Part shown: in pieces, positions 17,356 through 25,806 of the stretch
Layout: each line of letters begins with the position of its first letter
How positions within the stretch are numbered: position 1 is the first letter of the stretch
Origin: Streptococcus mitis
GTDB lineage: Bacteria > Bacillota > Bacilli > Lactobacillales > Streptococcaceae
Reading direction: 5' to 3'
Assembly: GCA_018364455.1 (NCBI GenBank)
Contig: JAGZLW010000011.1
Span: forward strand, 1 to 53,621
Length of the DNA stretch: 53,621 bases
Notes under the pieces: model-generated
Databases searched by the model: none
What the model saw: the letters and a program-made list of their open reading frames with translations, nothing else
Told to the model about the DNA's origin: nothing
Program-made: the position numbers and the translations under genes

Positions 17356-17404
17356 GGTTTTTGTAAGTTAGCTTACAAGAAAAAAACATTGAGGAGATTT
17401 TATT

Positions 17405-17536
17405 ATGAAAAACACAGTTAAATTGGAACAGTTTGTAGCCTTGAAGGAAAAAGACTTGCAAAAGATTCAAGGTGGGGAGATGAGGAAAATGAATGAAAAG
17501 TCCTTTAATTTCTTTAATATCTTTAGAAGAAGATAA
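17405..17536 (+). CDS. comC: Competence-stimulating peptide precursor ComC
   Basis: A 43-codon gene with a GAGGAG-type ribosome site. The 24-residue double-glycine leader (MKNTVKLEQFVALKEKDLQKI then QGG) is cut by the ComAB exporter. The predicted mature CSP is the 19-residue EMRKMNEKSFNFFNIFRRR. It begins EMRK and ends in arginines, like several Mitis-group CSPs, but differs from pneumococcal CSP-1 and CSP-2, which are 17 residues. The conserved leader contrasts with the variable peptide, the normal pherotype pattern. It starts 49 bases after the -10, and comD follows 12 bases after its stop. Confidence 0.97.
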   Translation: MKNTVKLEQFVALKEKDLQKIQGGEMRKMNEKSFNFFNIFRRR

Positions 17537-17548
17537 AGGAGTAGCAGA

Positions 17549-18874
17549 ATGGATTTTTTCTTATTAGTAGATTTGATACTATATTTTTTAATTATTAGTC
17601 ATAGTTACCGTTTAATTTGTAAAGGTCAAATAAATAGAAAAGAATTCTTCGTTTTTGGTGCTTATACATTACTAACAGACATAGTATTTGATTTTCCCTT
17701 CTATCTTCTAAATTTAGATGGGTTAGGGATTGAAACATTTTTATTTCCTTTATTCTTATATTCCTATTTTCGATGGATGAAACAGTATGAGAGGGATAGA
17801 GGACTATTTCTAAGTTTACTACTATCTCTTTTATATGAGAGCACTCATAACTTTTTGTCCGTAACTTTCTCCTCTATAACAGGAGACAATTTTGTTTTAC
17901 AATATTATTACCTATTCTTTTCCGTTGTAACGGTGTTGACTTATGTTGTTATCTTAAAAATCATTCATTATTTCCATTTGGAACTAGCCTATTTTGACAA
18001 GGACTACCTTTATCCTTTCTTGAAAAAAGTATTTTTTGCTTTACTACTGCTCCATATTGTATCTTTCGTTTCAAATATGGTAAGTACGATTAAACATTTG
18101 AATAGCTTTGGAAGTATTTTATCATCTATTGTCTTTATCTCTTTACTTTTGACCTTCTTTGCAATGAATTCGCATAAAGAACAAATAGAAAAAGAGATTG
18201 CTTTGAAGCAGAAGAAATTTGAACAGAAACATTTACAGAATTATACAGATGAAATTGTTGGCTTGTATAATGAAATCCGTGGGTTTCGACATGACTATGC
18301 TGGAATGCTTGTCAGTATGCAGATGGCAATTGACAGTGGTGATTTACAGGAAATTGACAGAGTTTACAATGAAGTTTTGGTTAAAGCTAATCACAAACTG
18401 CGTTCAGATAAGTACACTTACTTTGATTTGAACAACATAGAAGATTCAGCTTTACGAAGTTTGATTGCTCAGTCAATTGTCTATGCTCGAAATAATGGTG
18501 TAGAGTTTACACTGGAAGTAAAAGATACGATTACCAAGCTCCCAATTGAACTATTGGATTTGGTTCGTATCATGAGCGTTTTATTGAACAATGCTGTCGA
18601 AGGATCGGCTGATAGCTATAAAAAGCAGATGGAAGTAGCAGTTATTAAGATGGAAACTGAAACAGTTATTGTGATTCAGAATTCATGTAAAATGACGATG
18701 ACTCCTTCAGGAGATCTATTTGCTTTAGGATTCTCCACTAAGGGAAGAAATCGCGGAGTCGGATTAAATAATGTGAAAGAACTACTAGATAAGTACAACA
18801 ACATCATTTTAGAAACAGAGATGGAAGGCAGTACATTTAGACAAATTATTAGATTTAAGAGGGAATTTGAATGA
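17549..18874 (+). CDS. comD: Competence histidine kinase ComD (CSP receptor)
   Basis: Membrane receptor kinase of the HPK10 family that detects CSP and phosphorylates ComE. The 441-residue protein has six or so transmembrane segments in residues 1-205, a coiled linker, the phosphoacceptor H248 in the RGFRHDYAGML motif, an N-box LLNNAVEGS near 352 and a glycine box STKGRNRGVGL near 410. HPK10 kinases lack a canonical D box. The N-terminal half determines pheromone specificity and should match the CSP encoded next door. Its stop overlaps the comE start by ATGA. Confidence 0.98.
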   Translation: MDFFLLVDLILYFLIISHSYRLICKGQINRKEFFVFGAYTLLTDIVFDFPFYLLNLDGLGIETFLFPLFLYSYFRWMKQYERDRGLFLSLLLSLLYESTHNFLSVTFSSITGDNFVLQYYYLFFSVVTVLTYVVILKIIHYFHLELAYFDKDYLYPFLKKVFFALLLLHIVSFVSNMVSTIKHLNSFGSILSSIVFISLLLTFFAMNSHKEQIEKEIALKQKKFEQKHLQNYTDEIVGLYNEIRGFRHDYAGMLVSMQMAIDSGDLQEIDRVYNEVLVKANHKLRSDKYTYFDLNNIEDSALRSLIAQSIVYARNNGVEFTLEVKDTITKLPIELLDLVRIMSVLLNNAVEGSADSYKKQMEVAVIKMETETVIVIQNSCKMTMTPSGDLFALGFSTKGRNRGVGLNNVKELLDKYNNIILETEMEGSTFRQIIRFKREFE

Positions 18875-19623
18875 AAGTTTTAATTTTAGAGGATGTTATT
18901 GAACATCAAGTGAGACTAGAAAGAATATTGGATGAAATTTCGAAAGAATCGAATATTCCAATATCATACAAGACAACAGGAAAAGTCCGTGAATTTGAAG
19001 AATACATTGAAAATGATGAAGTAAATCAGCTTTATTTCCTAGATATCGATATTCATGGAATTGAGAAAAAAGGATTTGAGGTTGCTCAGCTCATTCGTCA
19101 TTACAATCCTTACGCTATTATCGTCTTTATCACTAGTCGATCAGAGTTTGCGACTCTAACCTATAAATACCAGGTATCAGCCCTAGATTTTGTTGATAAG
19201 GATATCAATGATGAGATGTTTAAGAAGAGAATTGAGCAAAATATTTTCTACACGAAGAGTATGTTACTTGAAAATGAAGATGTTGTAGATTATTTTGATT
19301 ACAATTACAAGGGAAATGATTTAAAAATTCCTTACCATGATATTTTGTATATTGAAACGACAGGTGTCTCTCATAAATTACGCATTATTGGTAAGAATTT
19401 TGCAAAAGAGTTCTATGGAACAATGACAGATATTCAGGAAAAGGACAAACATACCCAACGATTTTATTCTCCTCATAAGTCATTTTTGGTAAATATAGGC
19501 AATATTAGAGAAATTGACCGAAAGAATCTAGAAGTTGTTTTCTATGAAGATCATCGCTGTCCTATTTCAAGGTTAAAAATTAGAAAATTGAAAGATATTT
19601 TAGAGAAAAAATCTCAAAAGTGA
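18871..19623 (+). CDS. comE: Competence response regulator ComE
   Basis: LytTR-type response regulator that activates comCDE, comAB and comX once phosphorylated by ComD. The 250-residue protein has a receiver domain (about 1-130) with phosphoacceptor D58 in FLDID and a LytTR DNA-binding domain (about 145-245). The 4-base overlap with comD keeps their levels matched. No terminator is visible after the stop codon: the promoter of the next tRNA begins on the base right after it, so comCDE transcripts probably continue into the tRNA genes. Confidence 0.98.
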   Translation: MKVLILEDVIEHQVRLERILDEISKESNIPISYKTTGKVREFEEYIENDEVNQLYFLDIDIHGIEKKGFEVAQLIRHYNPYAIIVFITSRSEFATLTYKYQVSALDFVDKDINDEMFKKRIEQNIFYTKSMLLENEDVVDYFDYNYKGNDLKIPYHDILYIETTGVSHKLRIIGKNFAKEFYGTMTDIQEKDKHTQRFYSPHKSFLVNIGNIREIDRKNLEVVFYEDHRCPISRLKIRKLKDILEKKSQK

Positions 19624-19651
19624 TTGACAATTAGTAAGAAATTGATATAAT
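19624..19651 (+). promoter_or_regulatory. tRNA-Glu/Asn promoter
   Basis: Consensus -35 TTGACA (19624-19629), 16-base spacer, -10 TATAAT (19646-19651). It starts immediately after the comE stop codon. Confidence 0.92.
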
Positions 19652-19674
19652 GGTTATATCTGCTACAGATAGAA

Positions 19675-19746
19675 GGTCCGTTGGTCAAGGGGTTAAGACA
19701 CCGCCTTTTCACGGCGGTAACACGGGTTCGAATCCCGTACGGACTA
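19675..19746 (+). tRNA. tRNA-Glu(TTC)
   Basis: 72-base cloverleaf with acceptor GGTCCGT/ACGGACT plus discriminator A, anticodon loop CTTTTCA (anticodon TTC) and T-arm ACGGG-TTCGAAT-CCCGT. CCA is not encoded. Confidence 0.97.
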
Positions 19747-19751
19747 TTTTA

Positions 19752-19825
19752 TCCGCCATAGCTCAGTTGGTAGTAGCGCATGACTGTTAATCATGATGTC
19801 GTAGGTTCGAGTCCTACTGGCGGAG
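19752..19825 (+). tRNA. tRNA-Asn(GTT)
   Basis: 74-base cloverleaf, acceptor TCCGCCA/TGGCGGA with discriminator G, anticodon loop CTGTTAA (anticodon GTT), T-arm GTAGG-TTCGAGT-CCTAC. It lies five bases after tRNA-Glu in the same transcript. Confidence 0.97.
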
Positions 19826-19837
19826 TATAGATAAAAG

Positions 19838-19862
19838 GGAACACAGCTGTGTTCCTCTTTTT
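19838..19862. terminator. Bidirectional terminator after the tRNA operon
   Basis: Perfect 18-base palindrome GGAACACAGCTGTGTTCC followed by TCTTTTT on the plus strand and by CTTTTAT on the minus strand. It serves the tRNA operon and the convergent TetR gene. Confidence 0.9.
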
Positions 19863-19865
19863 GTA

Positions 19866-20408
19866 TCAATTTGTATCACCAAGCATCTTCATAAGGAAAT
19901 CTGTTATTTCTTGAGGACTTTCTTTTTTTCCATGTGCAATCCAAGTTTGACAGACACCAAAAAGTGCATGAGTTAGATAGATGCTACTATATTCTAATTC
20001 AGTGGTATTTAGATTCAGTTGCATAAATCGTTTTTGTAAATCTGTGCTGAGCATGATATGAAGTTTATTTCTTAAGAAATTTTGGATTTCTTTGGTCCCA
20101 TTTTCAGAAAGAAGGGCAGCTAGAAGTGGTTCTGACTCTAGATATTCAAATACTTCTAAAATAGCATCTCTTTTGTGATGAGCATGTTTTTGAAAAATAT
20201 ATTCAAATGTATGAAATAGCTTGCTTTGATAGTGCTCAATCATATCATACTTATCCTTATAGTGAGTATAGAAGCTGGAACGACTAATTCCGGCTTTTTC
20301 TGCTAACTTGACAGTAGAAATTTGATCGAATGGTTGTTCTATCAGTAGTTGTACCATAGCATTTTCAATAGTTCGCTTTGTTTTTAAGCGTTTGTTACTT
20401 TCTTGCAT
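19866..20408 (-). CDS. TetR-family transcriptional regulator
   Basis: A 180-residue repressor with an N-terminal TetR helix-turn-helix (TVKLAEKAGISRSSFYTHYKDKYDMIEHY, about 30-60) and a variable all-helical ligand domain. It is divergently transcribed from the YhgE/Pip membrane protein. Two near-identical 17-bp operators occupy the shared promoter region, so it most likely represses itself and that gene. The inducing ligand cannot be told from sequence. The same pair occurs next to comE in pneumococcus. Confidence 0.93.
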   Translation of the reverse strand: MQESNKRLKTKRTIENAMVQLLIEQPFDQISTVKLAEKAGISRSSFYTHYKDKYDMIEHYQSKLFHTFEYIFQKHAHHKRDAILEVFEYLESEPLLAALLSENGTKEIQNFLRNKLHIMLSTDLQKRFMQLNLNTTELEYSSIYLTHALFGVCQTWIAHGKKESPQEITDFLMKMLGDTN

Positions 20409-20428
20409 ATTTTCTCCTTGTAAACAAA

Positions 20429-20445
20429 TTAGACTATATGTCTAA
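20429..20445. promoter_or_regulatory. TetR operator O1
   Basis: TTAGAC-TATAT-GTCTAA is a perfect inverted repeat 20 bases from the tetR start. On the minus strand it contains TATAGT, a plausible -10 for tetR, so binding would block that promoter. Confidence 0.8.
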
Positions 20446-20461
20446 AAATGGATTTTTTATC

Positions 20462-20489
20462 TTGTAATTTAGATTTTTTATTGTATAAT
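20462..20489 (+). promoter_or_regulatory. Promoter of the YhgE/Pip gene
   Basis: -35 TTGTAA (20462-20467), 16-base spacer, -10 TATAAT (20484-20489). It lies between operators O1 and O2. Confidence 0.75.
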
Positions 20490-20505
20490 CTATTATATCA
20501 AAATT

Positions 20506-20522
20506 TTAGACAATATGTTTAA
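20506..20522. promoter_or_regulatory. TetR operator O2
   Basis: TTAGAC-AATAT-GTTTAA matches O1 at 15 of 17 positions. It lies downstream of the -10 and next to the AAGGAG ribosome site, so repressor here would act as a transcription roadblock. Confidence 0.78.
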
Positions 20523-20535
20523 AAAAGGAGAAACT

Positions 20536-23178
20536 ATGTTTAAAGAATGGAAAGCAATTTTAAAAAAACCAACCTTTATTATTGTCATGATAGGTATTTC
20601 TCTTATTCCAGCTCTGTACAATATCATATTTTTGTCATCAATGTGGGATCCATATGGGCAATTGCCTGACTTACCTGTGGCAGTTGTCAATAATGATAAA
20701 GAGGCTTCCTATAATGGTAATACTATGGCAATAGGAAAAGACATGGTGTCCAATTTAAAAGAAAATAAAACCTTGGATTTTCATTTCGTGGATGAAGATG
20801 AAGGAAAGAAGGGATTGGAAGATGGCGATTACTATATGGTAGTGACTTTACCCAGTGATTTATCTGAAAAAGCAGCTTCTATTTTAACGGATCATCCAGA
20901 ACAAATGCAAATCGATTATCAGACTTCAAGTGGTCATAGTTTTATTGCCAGCAAGATGAGTGATTCTGCAATGACACAATTAAAGCAGAATATTTCTACC
21001 AATGTAACCGAGACCTATACCAAAGCTTTATTTAACAAAATGATCGATTTAAAGGATGGCATGAGTCAAGCAGCTTCAGGTAGTGAAAAATTAACTGATG
21101 GAGCGAATCAGTTAGTGGCAGGAAGTCAAACATTAACTACTAACCTACACTCTTTAGCAGATTCAAGTTTAACATTTTCAAATGGAACGGAACAGTTTAC
21201 TAGAGGATTATCCTCTTATATTTCTGGTGTCGAACAACTTCATCTTGGCTTAGGGAATTTTAATAGTGGTTTAGTTACATATACTGGTGCAGTGAGTCAA
21301 TTAGATAGGGGATTAGGTCAATTATCTTCTAAAAGTCCTGAATTAGTAAGAGGAATCAATCAATTATATACTGGTGTAGAATCCTATACTGGCGGTGTTT
21401 CTCAGCTTAATGCAGGTCTTACTCAATTTTCATCTGGTGTTAGTGCCTATACAAATGGAGTGGGAAATCTTGCAACAGGTGCTAATCAGTTATCCAATCA
21501 ATCAGCTACACTTCGAATGGGTATGGAGCAATTAAGTGAAGGAATTCAACAACTTTCTAGCAAGTTAGATGCTTCGTCTGGGAAAAAAGATCAAATTAAT
21601 CAATTATCTTCTGGTCTGAATCAGTTAAATCAAGTTATTCAAAATATTGATGTTGGAGATACAAAACAATTAGATTCTGTTTTATCAAGTATAGCATCTC
21701 TTTCTAATCAAATGTTAGCAAGTGCTCAGTCTGAAAAAGCAACTACATTAGCAAATATTCAATCAACAGCAGCTTATCAATCCTTGACAAGTGAGCAACA
21801 AGCTGAGATAAGTGCTTCTGTATCTCAAAATTCGACTGATAGTATTCAATCGGCTCAGTCAATTATAGCTTTAGTACAAGGTTTACAGGGAAGTTTAGAA
21901 AACTTACAAAATCAATCTTCAAATCTTTCGACGTTAAAAAATCAATCTAATCAAGTATTACCGCTTGCTTCTACTTCTTTGATAGGATTGTCAAGTGGAT
22001 TAACAGAAATACAAGGAGCTGTTACTAGTAAATTAGTTCCTGCCAGTCAGTCAATTGCATCAGATGTAAATGCATATACTACAGGTGTTGATAAAGTTTC
22101 TCAGGGTGCAAGTCAACTAAGTGAAAAAAATTCCACCTTGACAGGTAGTTTGGATCAACTAGTTTCAGGCTCAAACACCTTGACACAAAAATCTTCTAGC
22201 TTGACAGCAGGAATTGGTCAATTAGCTAAAAAAACTCCAGAATTAGTATCTAGTATTGAAAAATTATCAACTGGCTCCAATCAATTGAATCGAAAGAGTC
22301 AAGAATTAATAGCAGGAGTTGATAAATTGCAGTCAGGCTCTAGCCAACTAGCTGACAAATCTAGTCAGTTAATTTCAGGTGTTTCTCAATTAGAAAGTGG
22401 AGCTAATAAATTGGCAGATGGATCTGGGAAACTTGCAGAAGGTGGAACAAAGTTAACTTCTGGATTGGAAGGTTTACAGACAGGAGTTGTTTCTTTAGGA
22501 CAAGGATTAGGTAATGCTAGTGATCAACTAAAGTCAGCATCAACAGAATCTAAAAATGCAGAGATTTTGTCAAATCCTCTCAGTCTCTCCAAAACTGACA
22601 ATGACCAAGTTCCTGTAAATGGAATAGCAATGGCTCCTTATATGATATCAGTTGCTCTCTTTGTTGCAGCAATATCAACGAATATGATCTTTGCGAAGTT
22701 GCCTTCAGGATGTCATCCAGAGAGTCGTTGGGCTTGGTTGAAATCTCGAGCAGAAATAAATGGTATTATAGCTGTTTTGGCAGGAATTTTGGTATATGGA
22801 GGAGTTCATCTTATTGGTCTAACTGCTAATCATGAAATGAGAACATTTACTCTCATCATCTTAACAAGTTTAGTATTCATGTCTATGGTAACAGCTTTAA
22901 CAACGTGGAATAGCCGTATAGGAGCTTTCTTCTCACTTATTTTGCTTTTATTACAGTTGGCATCAAGTGCAGGTACTTACCCACTTGCTTTGACAAATGA
23001 TTTCTTTAGAGCTATTAATCCTTGGTTACCAATGAGTTATTCAGTTTCAGGATTAAGACAAACAATCTCTATGACAGGAAATATTCACCACCAAGTCATT
23101 TTCCTTGCCGTTATATTAGTACTATTTATTTGTTTAGGTATGCTAGCCTATCAACCTAATAAAATGGAAGAAGATTAA
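20536..23178 (+). CDS. YhgE/Pip-family membrane protein
   Basis: An 880-residue ABC-2-type membrane protein of the YhgE/phage-infection-protein family. It has one transmembrane segment near the N-terminus (about 12-35) and a very long extracellular region (about 170-660) made of repeated segments rich in QL, SG and LSSG that predict long helical hairpins. Five or six C-terminal transmembrane segments follow (about 700-870). Relatives include the lactococcal phage receptor Pip. The ATG at 20536 is preferred over 20515, because the earlier ATG is inside operator O2 and the AAAGGAG site lies between them. Substrate is unknown; TetR control suggests an inducible export or stress role. Confidence 0.93.
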   Translation: MFKEWKAILKKPTFIIVMIGISLIPALYNIIFLSSMWDPYGQLPDLPVAVVNNDKEASYNGNTMAIGKDMVSNLKENKTLDFHFVDEDEGKKGLEDGDYYMVVTLPSDLSEKAASILTDHPEQMQIDYQTSSGHSFIASKMSDSAMTQLKQNISTNVTETYTKALFNKMIDLKDGMSQAASGSEKLTDGANQLVAGSQTLTTNLHSLADSSLTFSNGTEQFTRGLSSYISGVEQLHLGLGNFNSGLVTYTGAVSQLDRGLGQLSSKSPELVRGINQLYTGVESYTGGVSQLNAGLTQFSSGVSAYTNGVGNLATGANQLSNQSATLRMGMEQLSEGIQQLSSKLDASSGKKDQINQLSSGLNQLNQVIQNIDVGDTKQLDSVLSSIASLSNQMLASAQSEKATTLANIQSTAAYQSLTSEQQAEISASVSQNSTDSIQSAQSIIALVQGLQGSLENLQNQSSNLSTLKNQSNQVLPLASTSLIGLSSGLTEIQGAVTSKLVPASQSIASDVNAYTTGVDKVSQGASQLSEKNSTLTGSLDQLVSGSNTLTQKSSSLTAGIGQLAKKTPELVSSIEKLSTGSNQLNRKSQELIAGVDKLQSGSSQLADKSSQLISGVSQLESGANKLADGSGKLAEGGTKLTSGLEGLQTGVVSLGQGLGNASDQLKSASTESKNAEILSNPLSLSKTDNDQVPVNGIAMAPYMISVALFVAAISTNMIFAKLPSGCHPESRWAWLKSRAEINGIIAVLAGILVYGGVHLIGLTANHEMRTFTLIILTSLVFMSMVTALTTWNSRIGAFFSLILLLLQLASSAGTYPLALTNDFFRAINPWLPMSYSVSGLRQTISMTGNIHHQVIFLAVILVLFICLGMLAYQPNKMEED

Positions 23179-23180
23179 GA

Positions 23181-23207
23181 AAATCGACCAACTGGTCGAT
23201 TTTTTAT
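23181..23207. terminator. Bidirectional terminator between the Pip and YfhO genes
   Basis: AAATCGACC-AACT-GGTCGATTT, a 9-bp stem with T run on the plus side and an A tract that is a T run on the minus side. It overlaps the YfhO stop codon. Confidence 0.9.
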
Positions 23208-25747
23208 GTCTTAGATGACTTTCGTTTGTGATTATAGATTCCAAATAGTAAAAGTGAAGTAAAGGAACAGATTGCTCCAGTAATAAAACCATTGGGAATA
23301 AAGGAAAGTGTAATAGTTCCTTTTCCCTTGGGAACATCAACTTTCATAAATCCAGTTTGAGCTTGTTTAATTTCTATTTTCTTATCATCTTGGTAGGCAG
23401 ACCAACCTTTGTCATAAGGAATGGTGAAGAAAATCGACGTATCTTGTTTGACATCATATGTAGCAAAGACCTTGTTTTTAGAAGTCGATACCGTTACTGG
23501 TTGTTCTTTAATTTTTTGAATTGCCTCAGTTAAAGTTTGGGTATCTAAACGGTAGAAGGTAGGAGATTCAAATGATACTTGTGAATTTCCAGGAAAACTA
23601 ACATGAATATTGAAAGTTTTTTTCTCTTTTGTATAGCCTAGATTAAAGAAGGAGAAGGCATTATCAGTTGTAAAAATCTTTTTTTCACCATTTACAAGAA
23701 TGTCAACCTTCTTTTGTTTGTCATTAGAAAAGTGAAGGTTTGTGAAAGAAAGATAAACTTGGCTGTTTTCTGGTACTTCAATTTGATACTGGATTGCTGC
23801 ATCCTCATTTGAAGAACTTGTAACACTAATCAAATCATTAGTATTTTCTGTTTTGTCATAAGGGATTGGAGAAAAATAATCAAAATCGACGTTAGCAAGT
23901 TGATTTAAAAACGAGGCTTGATTATCCAAAGTGTGTTCATTGAACTTGACATCATTGTAAACAGATTGACTAGCAAATGCAATCGGAAGAGAGTATTGAT
24001 TTTCATATAGGGTAAGATTATCTTTTTGATAGATATCTTTAAAACCATACTTATCAATAGGACTGTCTGAGATATTGTACTGGATACCAAATAAACTATC
24101 AGCCAAAATACTATTATTTGCATAGCGGAGATTGAGATTAGTCCCAGAGGATTTAAACCCAAGTTTATCCAAAGTAGAGCTTGCTGAACGATTTCGAACA
24201 GATGAAAATTGAGAGATTCCATTGTAGTTGAATTTCATACTGTCATTTCCTGTCTGAGTTTGTAGTTTTTCAGTACGAGTAAATTGATTTCCAATATATG
24301 TTGAGAAAGATTCCATAGCTGGGATATCTCGATTATATGAACTTCGAGAAGCAAAACCCCATTCTTTAGCAATTCCTTCTATTTGAGATGAAGCATTTAA
24401 ACTTATTTCAACCATTATAAATAAAGAAATTAGAATGGCAAATAGATTTACAGAGATAAACTTTTTGATAACTGCAAGGAGTAAAAGCGAATAGACAACC
24501 AAAAATTCAAGAGTAAGCAGAATATTCAAATCTGTTAAAAAAGAATAATGTGATTTTAGATAGATGGTAGCTAAAAATCCTGTTACTATAAGAAAAAGCG
24601 AAACTAAAAAATTCCAGACTTTAAGTTCTTTCAGACGCTTTAAGACTTCTGCTGCTGTGTAAATTAACAAGGTAGAGAAAATCCAAGCATAGCGATGTAA
24701 AAACATGTTTGGAGTATGCATGCCTTGCCAAAATAAATCAAGAGCTTCTATATAAAAGCTAGCAATTAGAAATGCAAAGAAGATTGTATAGATAAGTTTC
24801 ACGTGAAACTTAATAGATTTCATCGTAAAAAACAAAATAGTCAAAATAAAGGGAAGTAGTCCGACAAAAATCATTGGGATAGCCCCATACTTTGTTGTAT
24901 CAAAGGAACCGATGAATTGCTTAGCAAAGAGATCAAGATACCAGCTACTTTCAGTTTGAAACTTTGTAACTTCAGTTAATTTTTCCCCATGTGTCTGTAA
25001 ATCAAACAGAGTGGGAAGAGTCAGAATCAAACTAGTCATACCAGCTAAAAAGGAGATAACTATGAAATCAAGAACAGATGATTTTCGAGTCTTAAAGTCC
25101 CAAGAAATTTGACAGAGATACCAGAAAATAACAAACAATGCTGTCATATAGCCAAAATAATAGTTTTGGATAAATAAGATTGACAGACTTGTAAAGTACA
25201 ATAGGAATTTCTTTTCAGTTATCAGTAGCTGTAAACCAGTTATAATTAAAGGAATCAAGATAAAAACATCTAGCCAAGTTTTTATCTCTAGTTGACTGAC
25301 AGTGAAACTCATCAGAGCATAGGAAGTAGATAAAGCTAGTTTTAAAGATTTCGGAATATTTTTAAATAATTTATTTAAACTAAAGAAGGTTGACAGACCA
25401 ATCAATCCAAATTTTAATAGAGTGGTCAGATAGACAGCATCGGGCATATTAGTTAGATCAAAAAAGTAAACTAGTGGTGAAAGGAAACTACCCAAGTAAT
25501 AACTAGATAGGGCATAGAAATTCAATCCGAGGCCACTTGTAAAGGTGTAGAACAAACTACCATTTCCATGTAGGATATTTCTTAGAGCTATATCAAAAAT
25601 AACGTATTGATGAAACCCATCTCCTAATAGTGGAGATGTATCGCTATTCCAGTAGATACCTTGAGATAGATATACTCCTATCATAATGATTATGGGAATG
25701 ATGAAAGAAACAAAATAGGTCCAATATGTTTTAAAAAATAATTTCAT
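23204..25747 (-). CDS. YfhO-family polytopic membrane protein
   Basis: An 847-residue integral membrane protein with about 12 transmembrane segments in residues 1-430, a large extracellular domain (about 440-815) and one C-terminal segment near 818-838. In Bacillus and Listeria, YfhO-type proteins are linked to glycosylation of lipoteichoic acid, in a GT-C-like membrane fold. The substrate here is not shown by sequence. The start follows ATGAGGTAAC. There is no clear promoter in the short gap after the ABC-F terminator, so read-through is likely. It contains an internal parS site. Confidence 0.88.
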   Translation of the reverse strand: MKLFFKTYWTYFVSFIIPIIIMIGVYLSQGIYWNSDTSPLLGDGFHQYVIFDIALRNILHGNGSLFYTFTSGLGLNFYALSSYYLGSFLSPLVYFFDLTNMPDAVYLTTLLKFGLIGLSTFFSLNKLFKNIPKSLKLALSTSYALMSFTVSQLEIKTWLDVFILIPLIITGLQLLITEKKFLLYFTSLSILFIQNYYFGYMTALFVIFWYLCQISWDFKTRKSSVLDFIVISFLAGMTSLILTLPTLFDLQTHGEKLTEVTKFQTESSWYLDLFAKQFIGSFDTTKYGAIPMIFVGLLPFILTILFFTMKSIKFHVKLIYTIFFAFLIASFYIEALDLFWQGMHTPNMFLHRYAWIFSTLLIYTAAEVLKRLKELKVWNFLVSLFLIVTGFLATIYLKSHYSFLTDLNILLTLEFLVVYSLLLLAVIKKFISVNLFAILISLFIMVEISLNASSQIEGIAKEWGFASRSSYNRDIPAMESFSTYIGNQFTRTEKLQTQTGNDSMKFNYNGISQFSSVRNRSASSTLDKLGFKSSGTNLNLRYANNSILADSLFGIQYNISDSPIDKYGFKDIYQKDNLTLYENQYSLPIAFASQSVYNDVKFNEHTLDNQASFLNQLANVDFDYFSPIPYDKTENTNDLISVTSSSNEDAAIQYQIEVPENSQVYLSFTNLHFSNDKQKKVDILVNGEKKIFTTDNAFSFFNLGYTKEKKTFNIHVSFPGNSQVSFESPTFYRLDTQTLTEAIQKIKEQPVTVSTSKNKVFATYDVKQDTSIFFTIPYDKGWSAYQDDKKIEIKQAQTGFMKVDVPKGKGTITLSFIPNGFITGAICSFTSLLLFGIYNHKRKSSKT
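24795..24810. other. parS site inside the yfhO-like gene
   Basis: AGTTTCACGTGAAACT contains the perfect 14-bp parS core GTTTCACGTGAAAC. It lies about 10.4 kb right of the dnaA upstream region. In the gene it encodes Phe-His-Val-Lys. Confidence 0.93.
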
Positions 25748-25767
25748 GTTACCTCATAAAATGTTAG

Positions 25768-25798
25768 AAAACTCAGCTGGTTAACCCAACTGAGTTTT
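25768..25798 (-). terminator. Terminator after the ABC-F gene
   Basis: Stem AAAACTCAG-TGG / CCA-CTGAGTTTT with a one-base bulge on each side. On the minus strand it ends in TTTTC. It lies 9 bases past the ABC-F stop and just upstream of the yfhO-like gene, so leakage may feed that gene. Confidence 0.8.
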
Positions 25799-25806
25799 GA
25801 ATTTTT

